This document shows positions 1 through 9,058 of a stretch of 64,000 nt of DNA, piece by piece (position 1 is the stretch's first letter; every line of letters begins with the position of its first letter). Source of the stretch: Pararhodonellum marinum (GTDB lineage: Bacteria > Bacteroidota > Bacteroidia > Cytophagales > Cyclobacteriaceae); NCBI RefSeq assembly GCF_015354735.1, contig NZ_JACEFJ010000012.1:62001-126000 (forward strand), written 5' to 3'. The translations under genes were made by a program, and so were the position numbers. The notes beneath the pieces are model-generated. The model made no database searches. It saw only the letters and a list, made by a program, of their open reading frames with translations, and was not told the origin of the DNA.

Positions 1-10
1 TCTTTAACCC

Positions 11-721
11 ATGGTGTTTTCCAGTGATCCTGTTGTAAAAGTAGAAAAAGCCTGCATCTTTCAAGGCATGAATGCGATTTTGCAAGATGTGTCCTTCAGT
101 ATTGAAAAGGATGAATTTATTTTTTTGATTGGAAGAACGGGAAGTGGGAAAAGCTCCCTCCTAAAGACGCTCTATGCAGATCTGACCTTACATATGGGGG
201 AAGCCGAGATAGCTGGATTTAACCTAAAAGGCATCAAAAGCAAAGATATACCCTATTTAAGGAGAAAGTTGGGCATTGTCTTTCAGGACTTTCAATTGTT
301 CAATGACAGAAGTGTTGCCGAAAACCTCTATTTTGTCATGAAGGCCACGGGATGGAAGGACAAAACAAAAATGAAAACCAAGATGGCCGAAGTCCTGATG
401 CGGGTAGGACTTGGTTCGGCAGCGACCAAAATGCCCCATCAACTTTCGGGGGGTGAACAGCAACGTGTGGTAATTGCAAGGGCATTGTTGAATGATCCCA
501 TCATTCTATTGGCTGATGAACCTACAGGTAACCTGGACCCGGATGTAGCAGATGGTATTTTTAAACTTTTTCAGGACATCAACAAACAAGGCACTGCTAT
601 TTTAATGGCCACCCACAATTATGACTTGTTGAGAAAATACCCATATCGGGTATTGAAATGCGAAAAGGGCGTATTATTAGACAGCAAAACAGCCGATATT
701 AGCCTCAATACTTCTATATAG
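11..721 (+). CDS. ftsE: FtsE-like ABC transporter ATPase (cell division)
   Basis: ATP-binding subunit expected to pair with the membrane protein FtsX and couple ATP hydrolysis at the division site to activation of peptidoglycan hydrolases. The 236 residues carry Walker A (GRTGSGKSS, 41-49), the ABC signature LSGGE (146-150), Walker B ending in ADEPTG (Asp170, Glu171) and the H-loop His203. Size and the short N-terminus fit FtsE, and the start at 11 gives the usual lead into the first strand. The left window edge leaves only 10 bases upstream, so promoter and partner cannot be seen; ftsX is not downstream. Another MacB/LolD-type ATPase is the alternative, but the single short domain without a fused permease and the overall similarity favour FtsE. 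Confidence 0.85.
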   Translation: MVFSSDPVVKVEKACIFQGMNAILQDVSFSIEKDEFIFLIGRTGSGKSSLLKTLYADLTLHMGEAEIAGFNLKGIKSKDIPYLRRKLGIVFQDFQLFNDRSVAENLYFVMKATGWKDKTKMKTKMAEVLMRVGLGSAATKMPHQLSGGEQQRVVIARALLNDPIILLADEPTGNLDPDVADGIFKLFQDINKQGTAILMATHNYDLLRKYPYRVLKCEKGVLLDSKTADISLNTSI

Positions 722-807
722 CAAACCCATCTTTTTTGGCTCAATTTTCGTATCTACAAAAACTAATTCATTATTTTGCCTGTTATTGATTTGCTAAAGA
801 TATATTT

Positions 808-2190
808 ATGAAAACCAAAAACTACTTGTGGTTTGCATTTGGATTGGTCCTTTTGGCTTTTACCTCATGCAACCAAGACGACCAGCCCCAGCAACCTCCT
901 CAAGGATTAACTTTAAATGAAGAAATCAATACCTGGATCCAAGATGTCATGGATCAAGTTTATTATTTTTTGGAGGACATGAGGCCACCTATTTCTAAAA
1001 CCGCTGACCCTGAGGCCTATTTTGATGCGCTGCTCGCCAATCAGGATCAATTTTCAGTGATCTATCCGGACTTTCAAGAGCTCATGAATTCTCTGCAAGG
1101 AATAGAAACCGAAGCTGGATATGAATTTATCTTGAGAGGAAACCAACAAAACAATGATGTGATTGCAGAAGTGACCTATATCAAACGGGGAAGCCCTGCA
1201 GCTGGATTGGACATTAAAAGAGGAGACAGGATCACCCAGTTTAATGGAAGGGGCATCAACCAAAACAATTTCAGAGAATTCCTGAATGAAATCAGAACGC
1301 CCCATAGCATAGATTATTTAAGATTTGATGAGAGTGTCGGGGGATTTGTTCCTAAGCCTACTTTGGATGTCAGCACATCAATCGTTTCTGAAAACCCTAA
1401 CTTTTTGGACACAATCTATACCGTTGGCAATCAAAAAATTGGTTATGTCGTTTATCATTTTTTTGCCCCGGGAACAGAGTCTGATCCAAACCGCTTTGAT
1501 GCAGAAATGGACAATATCTTTGGACATTTAAAATCGCAGGGAATAAACCACCTCATCGTAGACTTCAGATACAACAGTGGTGGATTTGTGTCAAGTGCAG
1601 TCAATTTGGCCAGCTTGATCGGTCCAGGGGTTTCTTCCAGTGATATTTTTTCGAAAACCAAATACAACAGTTTTCTATCTCAATTTTCAGATTTCCAAAA
1701 TGTCCAGACCCGATTTAGAGATAAGTCCCCGAACTTAGGCAATACGCTTTCTGACAACAGATTGTATGTGCTTACTACCTCTCGGACTGCCTCTGCAAGT
1801 GAGTTGATCATCAATGGTTTAAGGCCATATATGGATGTATTCCTTATAGGTACCAGGACCGTGGGAAAAAACCTAGGTTCCGTACCTATAGACGATGATG
1901 AAAATCCCGAAAACAATTATGGCCTTTTGCCCATTATTTCACAAAGCTTTAACAGTCTAGATGAATCAGATTATGGGGATGGTTTTGTGCCGGATATTGA
2001 AGTCAATGAATTAAGCGAAAGACTTTTGCCCTTTGGGGATACCAATGACATCCTTCTACGCACCGCCATATCCCAAATCACCGGAGAACCAAGTTTGGAA
2101 CGCTTTCAACAATGGGATCCCAGTGAACTGGGCAGTACCATGGACCGGAAAATCAGATCGGGTAAGTTGATAGAAACCTTGGAAAAATAA
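808..2190 (+). CDS. S41 family C-terminal processing peptidase, lipoprotein
   Basis: Predicted cell-envelope serine protease of the tail-specific/CtpA group. The N-terminus is a lipoprotein signal with lipobox FTSC (Cys21). A PDZ-like segment lies at about 105-180 (a G-D-R-I-x-x-F-N-G type ligand loop). The S41 catalytic domain follows, with the motif TASASE around Ser331, the position of the nucleophile in this family. An 87-bp gap separates it from ftsE and a good terminator follows, so it is probably a single-gene unit. The substrate is unknown; Bacteroidota carry several such lipoproteins of about 450 residues. Confidence 0.88.
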   Translation: MKTKNYLWFAFGLVLLAFTSCNQDDQPQQPPQGLTLNEEINTWIQDVMDQVYYFLEDMRPPISKTADPEAYFDALLANQDQFSVIYPDFQELMNSLQGIETEAGYEFILRGNQQNNDVIAEVTYIKRGSPAAGLDIKRGDRITQFNGRGINQNNFREFLNEIRTPHSIDYLRFDESVGGFVPKPTLDVSTSIVSENPNFLDTIYTVGNQKIGYVVYHFFAPGTESDPNRFDAEMDNIFGHLKSQGINHLIVDFRYNSGGFVSSAVNLASLIGPGVSSSDIFSKTKYNSFLSQFSDFQNVQTRFRDKSPNLGNTLSDNRLYVLTTSRTASASELIINGLRPYMDVFLIGTRTVGKNLGSVPIDDDENPENNYGLLPIISQSFNSLDESDYGDGFVPDIEVNELSERLLPFGDTNDILLRTAISQITGEPSLERFQQWDPSELGSTMDRKIRSGKLIETLEK

Positions 2191-2197
2191 TTCAGAT

Positions 2198-2223
2198 AAA
2201 GGAGCTTTCGAGCTCCTTTTTTT
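2198..2223 (+). terminator. Rho-independent terminator after S41 peptidase
   Basis: A perfect 9-bp stem AAAGGAGCT / AGCTCCTTT with a TTCG tetraloop is followed by a run of T. It lies 8 bases after the stop codon of the peptidase gene. Confidence 0.9.
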
Positions 2224-2285
2224 AGTTATTTTGGTCTGTGCTTTGCAAATTGCAGGCAAAACCCAGTAACTAAAAAACCTGAATT

Positions 2286-2756
2286 ATGGAAGATTATTTG
2301 ATCCGGGAATGCAAAGAAAATGACCTCCCAGAACTTGTTGAACTCTGTGCCAAACACGCAGCCCATGAAAAAGCTGAATACCAAAAAGATGGCAAACTAG
2401 AAGGATTGAAAGAGGGGATTTTTGGTCAACCCAAAAAGCTTCACTGTTGGGTGATCGAAGTGGAGGGTAAGGTAGAAGGCTACGCAAGTTATACCATTGA
2501 TTTTTCCACTTGGGATGCTGCCCCTTTTCTCTACATGGATTGCCTTTACATCAATGAAAGTCAAAGAGGCAAAGGAATTGGCAAAGACCTGATGAAAAAA
2601 ATCCAACAGGTAGCCCAAGAAAAAAATTGCGTCAACATTCAGTGGCAAACCCCAGAATTCAATGTCAGGGCCATTAAATTTTACGTGGGAATCGGAGGTC
2701 TAGGCAAACAAAAGATGCGGTTTTTTATGGATCCCCATGAAGTGAGTCAATTCTAG
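2286..2756 (+). CDS. GNAT family N-acetyltransferase
   Basis: A 156-residue protein with a single GNAT fold. The acetyl-CoA pyrophosphate-binding loop RGKGIG is near residue 98, preceded by the strand containing MDCLYI and followed by a helix and the segment NVRAIKFY, a common GNAT C-terminal motif. It resembles the diamine (spermidine/spermine) N-acetyltransferase-like subgroup, but the acceptor cannot be deduced. The next gene starts 17 bases downstream, suggesting co-transcription with the ABM-fold protein. Confidence 0.85.
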   Translation: MEDYLIRECKENDLPELVELCAKHAAHEKAEYQKDGKLEGLKEGIFGQPKKLHCWVIEVEGKVEGYASYTIDFSTWDAAPFLYMDCLYINESQRGKGIGKDLMKKIQQVAQEKNCVNIQWQTPEFNVRAIKFYVGIGGLGKQKMRFFMDPHEVSQF

Positions 2757-2773
2757 CTAATTTCAGGGAAAAT

Positions 2774-3088
2774 ATGTCCATTGCCCTCACGCCTGAACCC
2801 CCATATTACGCTGTCATCTTCACTTCCATCAGGAAAGAAGATTCAACGTTTTATGATGAAACCGCCGCTAAAATGGAGGAATTGGTTTTAAAACAACCAG
2901 GATATCTGGGACATGAACATGCACGGGAGGATATAGGCATTACGGTTTCCTATTGGGCCAGTTTGCAGGCCATCAAAGACTGGAAAGACCAAACAGATCA
3001 CCAGATGGCTCAGAACAAAGGCAAGTCCGACTGGTACCGACATTACAAAATCCGCATCTGTAAGGTAGAAAAAGAATACGGGATGTAA
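2774..3088 (+). CDS. Antibiotic biosynthesis monooxygenase (ABM) fold protein
   Basis: A small (104-residue) dimeric alpha/beta-barrel type protein of the ABM/YqjZ group. It has the pattern F-x-S-x-R near residue 18, a central segment PGYLGHEHARE and the W-x-x-L-x-A-I-x-x-W segment that is characteristic of the family. Family members include heme-degrading and quinol monooxygenases, but many are uncharacterised, so no reaction is assigned. It sits directly behind the GNAT gene and ahead of a strong terminator, as the last gene of a two-gene unit. Confidence 0.75.
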   Translation: MSIALTPEPPYYAVIFTSIRKEDSTFYDETAAKMEELVLKQPGYLGHEHAREDIGITVSYWASLQAIKDWKDQTDHQMAQNKGKSDWYRHYKIRICKVEKEYGM

Positions 3089-3219
3089 ATGAATCTGACT
3101 TTATAAAGGGTTTCATAGAGGGGTTCTGACTAATCCCCATATTTTAGGATATTGGGATATTACCTAAGTCTTATGATTATTTGTTGGGTTGATGTTTAGG
3201 GTTCTGGATGCTGTTAGAG

Positions 3220-3260
3220 ACAAACCCTTTCTTGGCTTATCAAGAAAGGGTTTGTTTTTT
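3220..3260 (+). terminator. Strong Rho-independent terminator
   Basis: A perfect 15-bp stem (3220-3234 with 3241-3255), a 6-base loop and six T residues. It lies between convergent genes. The T tract is on the plus-strand side, so it mainly ends the GNAT/ABM transcript. Confidence 0.93.
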
Positions 3261-3278
3261 GTATGAGAAAGAAAAGTG

Positions 3279-4157
3279 TCAATCAGCCAAAAATGCATCC
3301 ACTTCGTCGAAAAACCATTGGGGTTCATCATAGAACACAAAGTGGTAGCCTTTTTCAGCCAAAGCGATTTTCACATCGGCCACATCTTTCATTTGAGCTT
3401 CGTATCCAGTCATCACAGAGGCCTTTGTTGCACCATAATTTTGATACGCTGCCCAAGCTCCAAAAAGCAAGACCGGTTCTTTGATCTGATGCATGAGGGG
3501 TCGAATATCTGTGGTGAACATCTCGCCATAGGCTTGGCCGGTCACCTTTGGATGGCTTGCCATCCCCATTTCCACCACTTCTTCCCTCCTGTTTTCTGTG
3601 GCAATCATGGTCGCTACGATCATTTCCTGATTGGCCCTTGCACCAGATTCATCCATATTGGCAAAGGAAGCGGTCATGCTTTCTACAATCGGTTTGGCTG
3701 ATTCTGGTGTGATACCCGGCATCTGTAAGACAGGGAAATATGGCACTCCGTCAATAGAGATGATTTTACCAAACAATCCGGGTGCTTCAGCGGCCGCCCA
3801 AAGAGAAATAAATCCCCCCATGCTATGGCCCATCAAAATGGGTTTTTGCAGTTGGTTTCCTTTAACATAGCCGATCAATTCATCCTTGAGCTGCTCCAAG
3901 TAGTGGTCACTTTCCACATACTCTTTGTTGCCGAAGCCCTTTACATGGACTAGGTGCAATTCATAGTCTGGACTGTACCGAGCTACCACATCTTTCCAAA
4001 CTGCAGAGGAGGAAGACATGCCATGGATGAGGATCATCGGATTTCCCTTTCCGACGACGCTGGTTTCCATCAATTGTTGGGCATGGCTCGGGATAAAATT
4101 CCCGATAAAGATCAGTAAAAGTGCGACTTTGATCCATTTGATTTTTTCAGTTTTCAT
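3279..4157 (-). CDS. Secreted alpha/beta hydrolase
   Basis: Single-domain alpha/beta hydrolase of 292 residues, counting from the ATG at 4157. That start, rather than in-frame ATGs farther upstream, places a clean signal peptide at the N-terminus (basic MKTEKIKWIK, hydrophobic core, SHAQ cleavage region), so the enzyme is probably periplasmic. The oxyanion segment LIHGMSSS (43-50) and nucleophile elbow GHSMGG (Ser112) are clear; the C-terminal His lies in GYHFVFYDEP. Substrate is unknown; similar proteins are often annotated as esterases. It is transcribed away from the LytS-type kinase gene, sharing a 248-bp divergent promoter region. Confidence 0.85.
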   Translation of the reverse strand: MKTEKIKWIKVALLLIFIGNFIPSHAQQLMETSVVGKGNPMILIHGMSSSSAVWKDVVARYSPDYELHLVHVKGFGNKEYVESDHYLEQLKDELIGYVKGNQLQKPILMGHSMGGFISLWAAAEAPGLFGKIISIDGVPYFPVLQMPGITPESAKPIVESMTASFANMDESGARANQEMIVATMIATENRREEVVEMGMASHPKVTGQAYGEMFTTDIRPLMHQIKEPVLLFGAWAAYQNYGATKASVMTGYEAQMKDVADVKIALAEKGYHFVFYDEPQWFFDEVDAFLAD

Positions 4158-4405
4158 GGTTTTAATGTTTTGTTGATGAACCAAAATTGCATTCCCCATT
4201 TCAGCTACAAAAATTTTATTGACCATTGGTTTCATCCCATTGACGAAATGGTTTAATTCAGCTGATTATCGTAAATCCGAGCTTTTCAACCATTTTGACT
4301 GAAGGTTAGACAGGTTATCCAGCAATTCCTACAATTGCTCTCAGAAATCCAACAGATGGTCAATTAATTTGGTAACTATTGCTTGCGGAGAATTAAATTA
4401 GCCTT

Positions 4406-5452
4406 ATGAAAAATTGGAAACGGATGATCAATAGCCTGTACCGATATAAAATCCACCATTTTGTATTTTGGTTGGGCTACTTTGCATTTTGGATGTTTGT
4501 TTACAAAGACTTCTACCAAAGTCTTTATACTTTGTTTAAAGTGACGGGGCTTTATTTCATGGCCCATGCAGGGCTTTATTATTTCTCTCAATATGTTCTC
4601 CTTCCTAAAATCTTAAAACCCTACAACCCTTGGCTGTTTATTTTGGCTTTCCTGCTGACTGCATTTTTAGCCAGCGCCGCTATGTATTTGACCATTCCAT
4701 TGGTATTGGAAAGACAGGCTACGGACATTTTCAACAGTTCAGCCACCACGGTGCTATTTATCTTCTTTTTTTCCAACCTCTCCATGGTGGGACTACTCCT
4801 TGGTGCAAAAGCCATTTTCACCTCCCGCCAGAACAAAAGGAAAATGGAGCGGATGGAAAAAGAAAGGCTGGAAAGTGAGCTACAGTACCTCAAAGCTCAG
4901 GTAAATCCCCATTTTCTTTTCAATACCATCAATTCAGTCTATGTCCTGATCAAAATTGATCCGGATAGGGCCTCTGACACCTTAATCAAACTTTCTGAAT
5001 TGTTGAGGGCACAACTTTATGAATTCACAGGGGAAAACATTACCATAGAAAAGGAAATTGAATACCTGGAAAATTACATTGCATTGGAAAAGCTGAGAAA
5101 GGGAGAACGCCTCCACGTCACTTTTGAGAAAGATCAATCAATGAAGGGATTTAAAATCCCGCCGCTTATGTTAATTCCTTTTTTGGAAAATTGTTTCAAG
5201 CACCTATCCAGTCATCAGGATAAAAAAAACGAGGTAACCATAAGGCTTAAATTTGACAACGAACGGTTTGAAGCCAACTTCCAAAACACCAAAGACAATC
5301 ACCAAACTATATCCAGAGAATTCGGAGGTTTGGGATTGAAAAACATCAAAAGAAGACTGGAATTACTTTATCCTGGTGCTTACAAGTTGGAATTGAAGGA
5401 TTTGGGAGACAAATTTAACGTTCATTTAGCCATCGATATCCATGGAAAGTAG
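4406..5452 (+). CDS. LytS/YehU-type sensor histidine kinase
   Basis: A 348-residue membrane kinase: four predicted membrane spans in residues 15-140, a short coiled coil rich in Arg/Glu (145-165), then the His_kinase domain with its H-box motif NPHFLFNT (His169) and a HATPase domain with E-N-C-F-K-H near 270 and the GLGLKN glycine box near 315. There is no extracellular sensor domain, which is usual for this family in Bacteroidota. The stop overlaps the next gene by 11 bases, so kinase and LytTR regulator are made as a translationally coupled pair. The signal is unknown. Confidence 0.92.
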   Translation: MKNWKRMINSLYRYKIHHFVFWLGYFAFWMFVYKDFYQSLYTLFKVTGLYFMAHAGLYYFSQYVLLPKILKPYNPWLFILAFLLTAFLASAAMYLTIPLVLERQATDIFNSSATTVLFIFFFSNLSMVGLLLGAKAIFTSRQNKRKMERMEKERLESELQYLKAQVNPHFLFNTINSVYVLIKIDPDRASDTLIKLSELLRAQLYEFTGENITIEKEIEYLENYIALEKLRKGERLHVTFEKDQSMKGFKIPPLMLIPFLENCFKHLSSHQDKKNEVTIRLKFDNERFEANFQNTKDNHQTISREFGGLGLKNIKRRLELLYPGAYKLELKDLGDKFNVHLAIDIHGK

Positions 5453-6146
5453 ATTAAAAACCATCATTGTAGAAGATGAACCACTAGCACGAGAGGGCCT
5501 AGCCAGCTATATCAGGGAAGTTGCTTACCTGGAACTATGCGATTCTTGCGAAAATGCGCTTTTGGCCTATGAAGCTTTGAAAACCCATGAACCAGACCTT
5601 ATTTTTCTGGATATACAGATGCCAAAGCTGACTGGCATAGATTTTCTTAAAACCCTTTCCCATGCTCCATTGGTGATTTTCACCACTGCTTATCCTAATT
5701 ATGCGCTGCAGGGATTTGATTTGGATGTGGTAGATTACCTGGTAAAACCCTATCCCTTTGACCGGTTTTTAAAAGCGGTCAATAAAGCCCGTGAACTTCA
5801 TGAATTAAAAAATGGCGCATTGGCAAATACACCTTCAAAGACCTTCATCTTCGTAAAAACCGACCAGAAATTTGAAAAAATCAACTTTTCAGAGATACTT
5901 TTTGTAGAGGGAATGGAAAACTATGTAAAAATCCACACGCTTAAGGCGAGTTATGTTACGATGATGACCTTGAAAAACATTGAGGCGATACTCCCCACAG
6001 AAAATTTTATTAGGACCCATAAAAGTTATTTGGTTGCCATTCCAAAAATCAATGCCATAGTGGGCAATGAATTGCTGATAGAAAACACAAAAATCCCAAT
6101 CAGCCGACAAAAAAGACAGGAAGTTTTGGATCGCTTGATGGGATAA
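5442..6146 (+). CDS. LytTR-family response regulator
   Basis: The cognate response regulator of the preceding kinase. The receiver domain (6-120) has the acidic pair E11-D12, phosphoacceptor Asp57 in FLDIQMP and the switch/lysine region YLVKPY. The C-terminal LytTR DNA-binding domain (about 135-234) shows the typical FVEGMENYVKI and RTHKSYLV motifs. LytTR proteins bind direct repeats upstream of target promoters; no such sites were identified here. Its start lies within the end of the kinase gene. Confidence 0.93.
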   Translation: MESRLKTIIVEDEPLAREGLASYIREVAYLELCDSCENALLAYEALKTHEPDLIFLDIQMPKLTGIDFLKTLSHAPLVIFTTAYPNYALQGFDLDVVDYLVKPYPFDRFLKAVNKARELHELKNGALANTPSKTFIFVKTDQKFEKINFSEILFVEGMENYVKIHTLKASYVTMMTLKNIEAILPTENFIRTHKSYLVAIPKINAIVGNELLIENTKIPISRQKRQEVLDRLMG

Positions 6147-6277
6147 GGTCCGTTTTTCAATTTTATTTTTGTCACATCCTTCAATTCTTACCGCTCAAAC
6201 TCAATTATCTGATGTTTATCATGTTTTTTTATTCTGGAAAGCCTTAACTTTATCCTACACGATAACCCAGAAGCGCT

Positions 6278-6793
6278 ATGAATCAAACTGCCATCATATT
6301 TGCCACCAGGAAGGGAGGCACCAGACGAATCGTCCAGAAACTGAAAGATGCGATCGACACTGAAAATGTAGACCTCATTGACCTCAAAGAAAACACAGAT
6401 CCAGACCTTGCGCCCTATCAGGCTGTGATCTTGGGTGGTCCCGTGTATGCAGGGAAATTGTTTCCTCCTGTATATGATTTTGCGGTGGCACACGAGCAGT
6501 CGTTGATGAATAAAAAGCTGGGACTTTTTCTATGCGGGATGAACGAACCTGAATTTGATGCGCAAATGGAAAGGTCCTTTTCTGAAAACTTAAGAAATCG
6601 TGCCGTAAGCAGACAGATTTTGGGCGGAGAATTTGATTTTTCCAAATTGAACTGGATTGAAAGGTTCCTGATCAAAAGGATCACCGGCATCAAAAAAACC
6701 ACCCAAAAATACCGACAGGATTGCATCGATAAACTTGTCGATGCATTTAAGGTCAATGACACTATGGAAAAATCAGTGGTAAATGAAAGCTGA
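6278..6793 (+). CDS. Flavodoxin-domain protein, HemG-like
   Basis: A 171-residue single flavodoxin fold. The N-terminal FMN phosphate loop is ATRKGGTRR (9-17), and VILGGPVYAGKL (47-58) is the second FMN-contact loop. The C-terminal segment NWIERFLIKRITG matches the region of HemG (menaquinone-dependent protoporphyrinogen IX oxidase) that follows the core, so an FMN oxidoreductase of that group is more likely than an electron-transfer flavodoxin. No other heme genes are nearby, so the substrate is unproven. It is separated by 131 bp from the LytTR gene and probably has its own promoter. Confidence 0.75.
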   Translation: MNQTAIIFATRKGGTRRIVQKLKDAIDTENVDLIDLKENTDPDLAPYQAVILGGPVYAGKLFPPVYDFAVAHEQSLMNKKLGLFLCGMNEPEFDAQMERSFSENLRNRAVSRQILGGEFDFSKLNWIERFLIKRITGIKKTTQKYRQDCIDKLVDAFKVNDTMEKSVVNES

Positions 6794-6865
6794 AATTTGA
6801 AATTGATTCATTATTTGAATTTCATTTTCTTTCATATACCTAAAGAAACTTATTGAACCAATGAG

Positions 6866-6900
6866 CAAAAAAAAGCCAACCTGTTCCCAGATTGGCTTTT
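6866..6900 (-). terminator. Terminator for the leftward TPR/CCA operon
   Basis: Stem 6871-6879 (AAAAGCCAA) pairs with 6892-6900. On the minus strand it is followed by eight T residues (6867-6874), so it ends the leftward transcript of the TPR gene 20 bases downstream of its stop. Confidence 0.85.
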
Positions 6901-6919
6901 AAGTTAAAATTTCTCACTA

Positions 6920-7627
6920 TCAGTTGATTTCTTTCATGTTGTCCATGGCAATTTCAAAACCAGGATTAAGCGCAAGAGCTTCTTCAAATGCTTTTTTGGC
7001 TTCTTCATTGATTCCTTGATCTTTATAAATCAAACCTTTGAGATTCAATGCTGCTGCCCTCATGGTGATTTCCTGTGTTTTGTTGTCTTTGGTGGGGAAA
7101 GCCAGTTTGTCTTCACTGGATTTTTTGTTTTTGATCAACATATCAATGGAATTCATTGACTCATCATACTTCTTCAGGGAATACTGTAAATAAGCTGCTT
7201 TATAAAGGCTAAACAAATCTCCAGATAACAGGTGAAGGGATTCAAAATGAGGCAAAGCCCTATCCAATGCACCTAGCTGTTCCAAGGAAAAAGCAGCAAT
7301 TTCAAGCGCTGTTACGCTCTTGTCATTGACTTCAAGAATATCAAGAGACACCAATGCTGCCGAACCGAATTGCTCAGATTCAAAATACAAGGACGCCAAT
7401 AATTCAGGATATCGGGTGTTGTTTGGGTTCCTGGTCATCAGGTCATACAACTTGGCCTTGGCTACGGAAATGTCATTGTAGCGCATGGCCAGTTGATAAA
7501 CGCGCTGATCCTGTTCGTTTCTTTGCTTGTTGCTATCTGTGCTTGCAGGCGGGTTGCTTTCCTGTGCAAAGCTGCCAAAACTCATCCCTACCAGGATAAG
7601 GGTAATCATTTTCCATTTACTGATCAT
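6920..7627 (-). CDS. Exported TPR-repeat protein
   Basis: 235 residues: signal peptide (hydrophobic stretch ending near SFAQE), a low-complexity linker rich in Ser/Asn/Gln, then about five degenerate tetratricopeptide repeats (residues 40-235), the last two with the clear A-x-x-L-N-L-K-G / A-L-A-L-N-P-G pattern. TPR proteins are scaffolds, so no reaction is implied; location is periplasm. It lies 12 bases downstream of the CCA-adding enzyme gene, so it is the last gene of a three-gene leftward operon. Confidence 0.82.
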   Translation of the reverse strand: MISKWKMITLILVGMSFGSFAQESNPPASTDSNKQRNEQDQRVYQLAMRYNDISVAKAKLYDLMTRNPNNTRYPELLASLYFESEQFGSAALVSLDILEVNDKSVTALEIAAFSLEQLGALDRALPHFESLHLLSGDLFSLYKAAYLQYSLKKYDESMNSIDMLIKNKKSSEDKLAFPTKDNKTQEITMRAAALNLKGLIYKDQGINEEAKKAFEEALALNPGFEIAMDNMKEIN

Positions 7628-7639
7628 TTTTTTGATGGG

Positions 7640-9058
7640 TTATTCTTTTTTGATTAAGCCTTTTTCGGCCGCTAATTTATACATAAACTCGATAGCTTCC
7701 GATTTATTATTCTGAATTTGCCCTTCCAATATGGCCTCCTTGATCTCTTCTTTAATTACGCCTACTATTTTGGAAGGTTGCAAGTTAAACATTTCCATGA
7801 TTTCTTCACCGGATACAGGGGGCTGAAAATTCCTTACCTGATCCAGTTCTTCCACCTCCTTCATTTTCTGTTCCACTTTGTCAAAATTACCCAAAAATCT
7901 TTTGACTTTGTTGTTGTTTTTGGAAGTTATGTCGGCCCTACACAATAGCATAAGATCTTCCACATCGTCTCCCGCATCGAACAAAAGCCGTCTGATCGCG
8001 GAATCCGTCACCTTATCGTTGACCAAGGCAATGGGTCTTAAATGTAATCTGACCAGCTTCTGCACATACTTCATCCTTTCGTCCATGGGCAATTTCAACC
8101 TCCTGAAAATGGCCGGTGTCATCCTCGCACCTTTATCTTCATGCCCATGAAAAGTCCAACCCACTTTGTTGTTGTATCTTTTTGTAGGTGGTTTTCCAAT
8201 GTCATGCATGACGGCTGCCCAACGAAGCCAAAGGTCATCAGTGGTTGCACAGATGTTGTCCAATACCTGCAGGGTATGATAAAAATTGTCTTTGTGGGAC
8301 TTGTCCCCTACAGAATCCACTCCTTGCAATTCCACCATTTCCGGAAAAAACTGGTGGAGCAGCTTGCTTACAAAAAGAAGTTTGAAGCCATAAGAGGGTT
8401 TATCAGTAAGCATGATTTTGTTCAATTCATCAATAACCCTTTCCATACTTACTATGGACAACCTGTCGGTATTTCTGATGATGCTGTCAAAAGTATCAGG
8501 GTCAATGTCAAAATTAAGCTGGGCAGCAAACCTGATGGCCCGCATCATCCTCAATGGATCGTCGGAAAAGGTAAGGTCTGGGTCAGCAGGGGTTTTGATT
8601 ATTTTTCTCTTCAGGTCATTCAAGCCATCAAATGGGTCCACAAGCTCCCCAAAATTTTCTTTGTTTACAGAAATCGCCATGGCATTGATTGTAAAATCAC
8701 GCCTTTCTTGATCTTCCTTTAAGGTTCCATCTTCCACAATGGGCTTTCTTGATTCACTTCGGTATGATTCCTTTCTGGCCCCTACAAATTCCACCTCCCA
8801 TTCACCCAGTTTGATCATGGCTGTTCCGAAGTTTTTAAACACCGACACCGGTACATGTTCCTCAAAACTATCGGCTACCTTCTGGGCAAGGTTTATTCCA
8901 CTCCCCACACAAACAAAATCAATGTCTTTGCTTGGTCTTTTCAAAATAAGGTCCCTGACATAGCCACCCACCACATAAGTTTCGAGCCCCATTTTATCTG
9001 CACAAGCCCCTACCCGCTTAAAAATAGCTACATCATCCAATTCTGCTTTCAGATTCAT
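7640..9058 (-). CDS. cca: CCA-adding tRNA nucleotidyltransferase with HD domain
   Basis: Adds or repairs the 3' CCA end of tRNAs. The 472 residues show the class II nucleotidyltransferase head: GG-Y-V-R-D (31-35), the metal-binding pair Asp45/Asp47 in DIDF, and RRDFTINAMA (119-128). A C-terminal HD domain follows with H-x-L-x-V (near 261) and the His285-Asp286 pair. Bacteroidota normally have one such fused enzyme that is annotated as CCA or poly(A)-polymerase-like; the presence of the HD domain fits the bifunctional type. Its start codon overlaps the stop of the upstream Sua5-like gene by 4 bases (ATGA), indicating translational coupling. Confidence 0.92.
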   Translation of the reverse strand: MNLKAELDDVAIFKRVGACADKMGLETYVVGGYVRDLILKRPSKDIDFVCVGSGINLAQKVADSFEEHVPVSVFKNFGTAMIKLGEWEVEFVGARKESYRSESRKPIVEDGTLKEDQERRDFTINAMAISVNKENFGELVDPFDGLNDLKRKIIKTPADPDLTFSDDPLRMMRAIRFAAQLNFDIDPDTFDSIIRNTDRLSIVSMERVIDELNKIMLTDKPSYGFKLLFVSKLLHQFFPEMVELQGVDSVGDKSHKDNFYHTLQVLDNICATTDDLWLRWAAVMHDIGKPPTKRYNNKVGWTFHGHEDKGARMTPAIFRRLKLPMDERMKYVQKLVRLHLRPIALVNDKVTDSAIRRLLFDAGDDVEDLMLLCRADITSKNNNKVKRFLGNFDKVEQKMKEVEELDQVRNFQPPVSGEEIMEMFNLQPSKIVGVIKEEIKEAILEGQIQNNKSEAIEFMYKLAAEKGLIKKE